Of a stretch of DNA of 37,858 nt, positions 33,563 to 37,858 are shown in pieces. The notes under the pieces are model-generated. The model did not search any database. It was given only the letters and a program-made list of their open reading frames with translations, and was not told the DNA's origin. The stretch comes from Argonema galeatum A003/A1 (GTDB taxonomy: Bacteria > Cyanobacteriota > Cyanobacteriia > Cyanobacteriales > Aerosakkonemataceae), in contig NZ_JAIQZM010000048.1 in the NCBI RefSeq assembly GCF_023333595.1, positions 1 to 37,858 on the forward strand, in the 5' to 3' direction. The first letter of the stretch is position 1, and each line of letters opens with the position of its first letter. The position numbers and the translations under genes are program-made.

Positions 33563-35050
33563 GTGAGACAGCGACAACCGAGCCAATCGAAGAATTCTTA
33601 CGAAAGGATTGCTGAGCTTGAGGCAAAACTCAGTCGCGCAAATCGATTTATTAAGCGGTTGCAGCAGAACAATACTGAACTGCAAAAACAGTTTGCCCTG
33701 TTACAGACGCGCCAAAGCCAGCAGCCTAGACTTTTGGTAAGAGATTTTCCTCTTGTACCAGAAGAAGAACCAACCCGCCGGAGAAGACGACGCCGAGCAG
33801 TCTCCTCTCCCCAAGAGGGGACCGATCGCACCAAAAGGCTAATTCCCCAACGTCGCAGCAAGGCTTTAGTATATAAGCTGCGATTGGCTGGCGTAATCCT
33901 AACACTGGTAGCGATACCTTTCCTGATAGGATTAATAGCGGTGCGATTGCTATATCGCCCGATCGTACCCGCACAGCAGCCATCTCCAGAACCCTCTGCC
34001 AAGGTTCTACAACTACCCGACTCGCCTTTAGTGCCGCCAGAAGTTCCATCCTCTGCTGGGGCAGCAAGGCTAGCAAGTTTATCTGTCCAGAGGCCAGAAA
34101 ATTTAGAAATAGTATACAACGTAAGTACGCCTCCAGACCTAAAGCCAAGTCAGGATTTGCAGGGCATTGTTGATGAACTTGTGAAGATGGCTGCTGAGAA
34201 AAATCTGCCCACAAATGATTTATCAATCACCCTGATTAACGTCAACACAGGTGAAATTGCGGGATATCAACAACAGGAATTGAGGTATCCTGCCAGTGTA
34301 ATCAAAATGTTTTGGATGGTGTATCTATACGCACTGTCAGAAGGAGGTATCTTTCCAGATGAAACAGCCTTCTCCCCAGATCTCTATAAAATGATTCAAC
34401 AGTCTTCTAATGATGCCGCCAGCCGTATTATTGACGTAATTAGTGACGCGAAATCAGGGCCTTCATTAAAAAATGAAGAGTATGAATATTGGTTGAAAAA
34501 GCGTCAGCATCTCAATGATTTCTTCCAAAAAGCTGGGTATGAAGGCATCATTCTCAACCAAAAAACTTACCCTATTGGCTACTTGAAAATGTCAAAACCC
34601 CAGGGTAGAGAGTTGCAAATGTGGAAAGATCCAGAAGACCCTATGCAGAATAAAATTAGCAGCGATCAGGGTGCCAGACTGATGTATGAGATTGTGACTG
34701 GCAAGTCTGTTTCGCCGGAATCTAGCCGAAAAATGATTCATTGGCTGGCTAGGGATTTACATCCAACTGCTTGGGATGTGGATTCGGCCAGTATTGGCGG
34801 ATTTAACCCGGTCAAGGGTTTTCTTGGTGAATCTTTGCCACCAGATAGTATTGACTTTGCCTCCAAAGCTGGCTGGACTTCTACTTCGCGACACGAGGTA
34901 GCTTTTGTGAAAACTAAAGATGGTCAAACTGCTTACATTTTGACTGTGTTGGGGAGCGATCGGGCCTGGGCTAACAATTGGGGTATCTTTCCCCAGATGT
35001 CTCGCACTGTTTTTGAGAGCCTGACTGCGCCTAAAGCATCGGTCAAGTAA
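33563..35050 (+). CDS. Membrane-tethered class A beta-lactamase-like serine hydrolase
   Basis: 495 residues. A cytoplasmic N-terminus with a coiled coil (about 13-52) and a very basic stretch (TRRRRRRRAV) leads to one TM helix (about 107-130). A Pro/Ser linker and then a class A beta-lactamase-type domain (about 190-490) face the periplasm. The catalytic motif is S245-x-x-K248 (PASVIKMFWM), the second motif is SSN in QQSSNDAASR, and the third is KAG in FASKAGWTS, where classical enzymes have KTG. Such domains occur in peptidoglycan-acting DD-peptidases and in true lactamases; a cell-wall role is more likely for a tethered form. GTG start with AAAGG 7 nt upstream. The arginine-rich part overlaps a CTCCCCAAGAGGGGA palindrome. 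Confidence 0.88.
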   Translation: MRQRQPSQSKNSYERIAELEAKLSRANRFIKRLQQNNTELQKQFALLQTRQSQQPRLLVRDFPLVPEEEPTRRRRRRRAVSSPQEGTDRTKRLIPQRRSKALVYKLRLAGVILTLVAIPFLIGLIAVRLLYRPIVPAQQPSPEPSAKVLQLPDSPLVPPEVPSSAGAARLASLSVQRPENLEIVYNVSTPPDLKPSQDLQGIVDELVKMAAEKNLPTNDLSITLINVNTGEIAGYQQQELRYPASVIKMFWMVYLYALSEGGIFPDETAFSPDLYKMIQQSSNDAASRIIDVISDAKSGPSLKNEEYEYWLKKRQHLNDFFQKAGYEGIILNQKTYPIGYLKMSKPQGRELQMWKDPEDPMQNKISSDQGARLMYEIVTGKSVSPESSRKMIHWLARDLHPTAWDVDSASIGGFNPVKGFLGESLPPDSIDFASKAGWTSTSRHEVAFVKTKDGQTAYILTVLGSDRAWANNWGIFPQMSRTVFESLTAPKASVK

Positions 35051-35085
35051 TCCGGTGAAACCCGGTTTCTTACAGTCGTGACGCC

Positions 35086-35113
35086 CCTACACCTCCAGTA
35101 GGGTAGGTGTAGG
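35086..35113. repeat. 9-bp inverted repeat after the serine hydrolase gene
   Basis: CCTACACCT (35086-35094) and AGGTGTAGG (35105-35113), loop 10 nt. Preceded by the AACCCGGTTTCTTA motif seen at 24775-24787. It may help end transcription, but no U-run follows. Confidence 0.5.
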
Positions 35114-35193
35114 CTTCCCAATTATTTGACTGTTTCAGGCACACTTGCGTATAAAATGAGAAAAATATGAAAAAATAGAGTTAGTTAGCTAAA

Positions 35194-35640
35194 GTGCCTG
35201 TGAAACTATCCTCTGTCCCTCCAAGCTTATCTGCTGTTGAGTCAGTTAGTCTAAGCCTTAGCACGCTGCAACCTGTAATTGAGCCAAAGCAGAAAGACTC
35301 GACCGACGGCGAAACAGCCGTCAACACGAAACAGATCCAGCAAGTCAAAAAACTACGTCAGGGAGCATTAGCCGTCTTCGGCTCCACTTTTTTGACCATC
35401 TTCTTATCGGAAATGGGAGACAAAACTCAGGTAGCAACTTTGCTAATGAGTGCCGAATCCCAGTCTCCCTGGCTTGTTTTTGCTGGGGCGTCTTCAGCAC
35501 TTGTGGCGACAAGCTTGTTGGGATGTCTGCTGGGTCGGTGGTTAGCCAATCGGGTATCTCCTCAAATGCTCAAAACCGCAGCTGGTGTCAGTTTGCTATT
35601 CATCGCCGTCCAACTGCTGTGGGAAATAACCCATTACTAG
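35194..35640 (+). CDS. GDT1/UPF0016-family half-transporter 1 (Mn-type exporter)
   Basis: 148 residues. The first about 55 residues are polar and variable, then three TM helices carry one copy of the family signature ExGDKT (E73-T78 in LSEMGDKTQVATLL). Full-length members (TMEM165, Gdt1, Synechocystis Mnx) have two such halves; here the halves are separate genes 23 bp apart and should form a heterodimer. Known members move Mn2+ or Ca2+; in cyanobacteria the paired half-size proteins are reported as manganese exporters. Start GTG at 35194, without a clear ribosome site. Confidence 0.88.
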   Translation: MPVKLSSVPPSLSAVESVSLSLSTLQPVIEPKQKDSTDGETAVNTKQIQQVKKLRQGALAVFGSTFLTIFLSEMGDKTQVATLLMSAESQSPWLVFAGASSALVATSLLGCLLGRWLANRVSPQMLKTAAGVSLLFIAVQLLWEITHY

Positions 35641-35663
35641 ACTTCTAAAATCTCAATATAGAT

Positions 35664-35954
35664 ATGTTCGACTGGCATTTGGTGGGATTAAGTTTTATTA
35701 CCGTGTTTTTGTCGGAGTTAGGAGACAAAAGCCAATTAGCTGCGATCGCTCTCAGTGGCAGTTCCAAATTTCCCCGTGTGGTGTTTTTGGGAAGTGCAGG
35801 GGCGCTACTACTGACTAGCTTCTTGGGCGTATTGGCGGGGGAAGGCGCATCTGTGTTGTTGCCTGTACGTTTGGTGAAGGCGATCGCTGCGATCGGATTT
35901 GCCCTGATGGCAGTGCGTTTGCTGTGGCCTGAAGGCGATTTACCTGAAGATTAG
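35664..35954 (+). CDS. GDT1/UPF0016-family half-transporter 2 (Mn-type exporter)
   Basis: 96 residues, three TM helices, with the second family signature E18-S23 (LSELGDKSQLAAIAL). It lies 23 bp after half-transporter 1 and has no polar N-terminal extension, the expected arrangement if the two make one functional unit. The substrate, inferred from the family, is Mn2+. A strong bidirectional hairpin follows the stop codon. Confidence 0.9.
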   Translation: MFDWHLVGLSFITVFLSELGDKSQLAAIALSGSSKFPRVVFLGSAGALLLTSFLGVLAGEGASVLLPVRLVKAIAAIGFALMAVRLLWPEGDLPED

Positions 35955-35976
35955 GGACTGGCTAAGGCAAAAAATC

Positions 35977-36011
35977 AAAAGTCAAAAGAAATGTTCCTTC
36001 TTTTGACTTTT
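35977..36011. terminator. Bidirectional terminator-type hairpin
   Basis: AAAAGTCAAAAGAA (35977-35990) and its exact complement TTCTTTTGACTTTT (35998-36011), loop 7 nt, with T-rich ends on both strands. It sits between the convergent half-transporter 2 gene and the membrane-protein gene ending at 36105. A second hairpin, CCCCC (36044-36048) / GGGGG (36061-36065), and a 9-bp inverted repeat (36065-36073 / 36091-36099) flank it. Confidence 0.75.
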
Positions 36012-36104
36012 CACTTTTGACCGAAAACTAAAGAGGTCTAAAGCCCCCGAACGACCGTCTGGGGGTCAATCCAAAATCCAAAATCCAAAATGGATTGACT
36101 TTTT

Positions 36105-36608
36105 CTAGCTTCTATTCGCTCTATAGCACAGGCTGAGAATTGTACCACCAGCCACTAGCTTAAGAACTTCAAGAGCCCAATAGCCTTCGTGAAGCAGATT
36201 CATCGTCCCAGGCACCTCGGCAACTGGCTCGAAAAAATTGAGATTTAGTCCCAACGCGCTCATTTCTGGACTCAAGAAATATGTACAAAGCAGAGCGATC
36301 GTTACAAGTATGGAAGATAAGATAATTGCGTTGCGGCTTTGGTTGCCAGCAGTAAAGTGAGTGCGATCGAGAACTAAAGCTCCAGTTAATACCAACGCAG
36401 CACACAACAACTCAATGCGGTTAAAAACCCAGAAAATCATATAGCCAGCTGTGGCAAATCCAGCTTGAGTCATCATGCCCGAAGCATACATACCGGGCAT
36501 AATTACCAAATCCATCATCAGGCTGGCGCTCAACCAAAAGGCCAAAGTAAAGATGACTACTGTTGGCCATACGGGGCGTTTTACTTCAAGACTAGAAAAA
36601 GCAGACAT
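36105..36608 (-). CDS. Four-helix integral membrane protein (TMEM205/DUF4149-like?)
   Basis: 167 residues with TM helices at about 16-42, 53-80, 93-112 and 141-163. The first helix pair (FWLSASLMMDLVIMPGMY ... FWVFNRIELLCAALV) recalls DUF4149/TMEM205-type proteins, with a small-residue-rich first helix and an aromatic FN/RIE in the second. That assignment is weak. ATG with AAGGAA 6 nt upstream. Convergent to the half-transporter pair. Function unknown. Confidence 0.78.
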   Translation of the reverse strand: MSAFSSLEVKRPVWPTVVIFTLAFWLSASLMMDLVIMPGMYASGMMTQAGFATAGYMIFWVFNRIELLCAALVLTGALVLDRTHFTAGNQSRNAIILSSILVTIALLCTYFLSPEMSALGLNLNFFEPVAEVPGTMNLLHEGYWALEVLKLVAGGTILSLCYRANRS

Positions 36609-36796
36609 ATAATTTCCTTGCTTTAAGCATTACCTTTAGCTTAACCAATATTCTTTGCAACAAATATGAAATATTTTTAAGCACTATACTGTCAGACATC
36701 TTAAAAAAAATTAATATAATAATTGTTAAAAACTTAATTAAGTTAAAAGAAAACTGATAAGTAATTTTGCTTACAGATTAATTTTGGTACAGGACG

Positions 36797-37354
36797 ATGC
36801 GTATATCAACTTGGTTAGCAGCAACAGTAGCAATATCAACAGGACTTTTGTCAGGCGCTGAAGTGGCGTCGGCTGTTCGGCTGGCGGATGGCACAGTTTA
36901 CTTTGCTCAACCTCCCAGCCTCGTATCTGCAACAACCACCTTCAACGACGTTTATATGTGGGGCTCGACTTACTATTTTACTCTCAACGTACCACCAAAT
37001 GCTGGAGAACCGCTGGAACGGGTTGCGATCGCTCAGCAGGAGGGCATAGACGACATCGAATTCGAGCTAGAAGATAGCCGCGCTTTTGAAGGAACGCGCC
37101 GGGATAAAGGTCAAAGGATAGCACTCGAAGCAATGGAAGGGGATAATAAGCGATCGCTCTCATTTACATTTGACCCGCCTGTGCCACCCGGCAAAACGGT
37201 AACAATAGCGCTTAATCCTGTCCGCAATCCCAGGTACGCCGGTGTCTATTTATTTGGAGTCACCGCTTTTCCTGCCGGTGAGAAGACACACGGTCAGTTT
37301 CTCGGCTTCGGACGCCTGCACTTTTACGAAAATCGAAACTTTGGTTGGCATTAA
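36797..37354 (+). CDS. DUF2808-family secreted protein
   Basis: 185 residues. The signal peptide (about 1-26) ends ..SAEVASA-type. The mature domain matches DUF2808, a cyanobacterial family: LADGTVYFAQPPSLVSATTT, YYFTLNVPPNAGEPLERV, a polar middle (FEGTRRDKGQRI) and LSFTFDPPVPPGKTVTIAL ... YLFGVTAFPAGE...GFGRLHFYE. Beta-sandwich-like; role unknown. AGGA lies 3 nt before the ATG, and the leader is very AT-rich. The next gene is psbA, about 460 bp away, with repeats between. Confidence 0.9.
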   Translation: MRISTWLAATVAISTGLLSGAEVASAVRLADGTVYFAQPPSLVSATTTFNDVYMWGSTYYFTLNVPPNAGEPLERVAIAQQEGIDDIEFELEDSRAFEGTRRDKGQRIALEAMEGDNKRSLSFTFDPPVPPGKTVTIALNPVRNPRYAGVYLFGVTAFPAGEKTHGQFLGFGRLHFYENRNFGWH

Positions 37355-37437
37355 GGTATTGGGCAGATTTTGGATTTTGGATGAGAGGATTTCGGATTGT
37401 TGAACTTAAGCAATATTTCTTGTTTCGCCCCCCCAGC

Positions 37438-37485
37438 CCCCCAAATCTGGGGGGAGTAAGGAGGAGGGCCACCCAGATTTGGGGG
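37438..37485. repeat. G/C-tract inverted repeat downstream of the DUF2808 gene
   Basis: CCCCCAAATCTGGGGGG (37438-37454) and, 14 nt later, CCACCCAGATTTGGGGG (37469-37485), complementary at 16 of 17 positions; the left arm is also self-complementary (CCCCCC/GGGGGG). It is a common type of cyanobacterial palindrome and lies in the 458-bp gap 37355-37812, with tracts of GGATTTTGGAT and the repeat described next. Confidence 0.8.
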
Positions 37486-37530
37486 TTATATCATGTCCTT
37501 ACGCGTCGATTGCAAGAGAAAAATCGCTTT

Positions 37531-37658
37531 CTTATCTGCGTTTATCTGCGTTTATCTGCGTTTATCTGTCTTCATCTGCGGTAAAAATTTAACGCCCGAT
37601 GACAACAGAGAATTTCCCGTATCACTCTTACACTAACGATGCAACCGGACACGATATT
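37531..37658 (-). repeat. Dispersed intergenic repeat, copy B, upstream of psbA
   Basis: The complement of this stretch matches copy A at 4855-4973: it begins ATATCGTGTCCGGTTGCATC, continues through GTTGTCATCG and TTTTTACCGCAGATGAAGAC, and ends in four 10-bp AGATAAACGC-type units (two in copy A). It is followed by GTGCGTAAGTCC, a string also found at 22161-22172 and 29387-29396. It ends about 78 bp before the psbA promoter. Confidence 0.75.
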
Positions 37659-37736
37659 AGGGGGGCTAGTGCGTAAGTCCAGCGTATGATAACCCTTACT
37701 TATACCTCCCATCAGAAACACTATGACAACAACACC

Positions 37737-37766
37737 TTTACAAACCTAAATAAAGTGGCTAATAAT
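37737..37766 (+). promoter_or_regulatory. Putative psbA promoter
   Basis: TTTACA (37737-37742), 18-nt spacer, AATAAT (37761-37766), with a start expected near 37773 and a leader of about 40 nt. TAATAA one base earlier gives a 17-nt spacer. Type and spacing suit a sigma70-class promoter of a highly expressed photosystem gene. Confidence 0.55.
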
Positions 37767-37812
37767 AGAGACATCATCCGAACCTCGAAAAATACATAGC
37801 AATCATAAACAC

Positions 37813-37858
37813 ATGACCACCACCATTCAACAGCGCTCCAGCGCTAACGTCTGGGAAC
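37813..37858 (+). CDS. psbA: Photosystem II D1 protein, first 15 codons (runs off the window)
   Basis: ATG at 37813 opens MTTTIQQRSSANVWE, which matches the invariant start of the D1 reaction-centre protein (MTTT.QQR.SAN.WE...). Only 15 codons are present before the window ends. D1 binds the special-pair chlorophylls and the oxygen-evolving cluster. No Shine-Dalgarno is visible. Confidence 0.88.
   Translation, partial: MTTTIQQRSSANVWE

Noticed and set aside
33598..34226. Two overlapping minus-strand frames opposite the serine hydrolase gene
   Set aside because: They overlap each other and a gene with clear domain structure; no recognisable protein features.
37345..37584. 79-codon frame after the DUF2808 gene
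   Set aside because: Runs through a G/C palindrome and the TTTATCTGCG repeat; overlaps the preceding gene; no protein-like pattern.
1..37858. tRNA, rRNA or known riboswitch
   Set aside because: I scanned intergenic gaps for tRNA arm patterns and known riboswitch cores by eye and found none; a covariance search would be needed to exclude them.

Overview
The window comes from a cyanobacterium, most likely a filamentous one of the Oscillatoriales/Microcoleus type. The evidence is the many HIP1 octamers (GCGATCGC), the photosystem II genes psb30 and the start of psbA (right edge), several protein families largely confined to cyanobacteria (DUF928, DUF2808, TPR-CHAT, two-partner-secretion exoproteins with the cyanobacterial C-terminus), and the many heptad repeats and small GTAGRG...CYCTAC palindromes between genes. 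There is no phage, CRISPR array, rRNA or tRNA that I can see. I could not run database searches, so family names rest on motifs read by eye.

Layout. 1-4700 (minus strand): a response regulator and a large hybrid histidine kinase, then a BON-domain lipoprotein and a glycine-zipper stress protein. 4700-7200: a repeat-rich gap, an atypical histidine kinase, and a decayed IS200/IS605 element that keeps its left hairpin, the last 39 codons of tnpB and the right (omegaRNA-type) end. 7200-20130: a locus with a secreted TPR-CHAT caspase-like protein, two tandem filamentous-haemagglutinin-type exoproteins, a CHASE2-adenylate cyclase and a DUF928 protein. It is interrupted by a minus-strand stand-alone CheB and a decayed gene. 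20250-22070 (minus): murE and a glutaredoxin-like protein. 22275-24734: an RTX / Calx-beta / seven-bladed propeller protein. 25038-27225: cysH and an SbcD-type nuclease, separated by a 7-bp-based satellite. 27366-29220: a tight three-gene cassette of unknown function. 29504-32685: two paralogous small secreted proteins and recJ. 32725-37858: psb30, a YkgJ-type cysteine protein, a membrane-tethered class A beta-lactamase-like protein, two half-size GDT1/UPF0016 Mn-type transporters, a four-helix membrane protein, a DUF2808 protein and the first 15 codons of psbA.

How genes may work together. The 7.2-20.1 kb block looks like one functional neighbourhood at the cell envelope: exported CHAT protein, exported beta-helix exoproteins, a CHASE2 receptor with a cyclase output, and a secreted DUF928 protein. 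No ShlB/FhaC outer-membrane partner lies in the window. Both exoproteins carry exactly two cysteines, both near the C-terminus, which suggests a disulfide-closed C-terminal loop. The three-gene cassette at 27.4-29.2 kb is the best candidate for an undescribed system: packed like an operon, free of CGATCG sites, with one HEAT-like member and two members I cannot assign.

Short repeats have also entered coding sequence: two in-frame inserts in recJ, a heptad repeat that supplies the stop codon of the glutaredoxin-like gene, and probably the transposon end that now terminates the histidine kinase gene.
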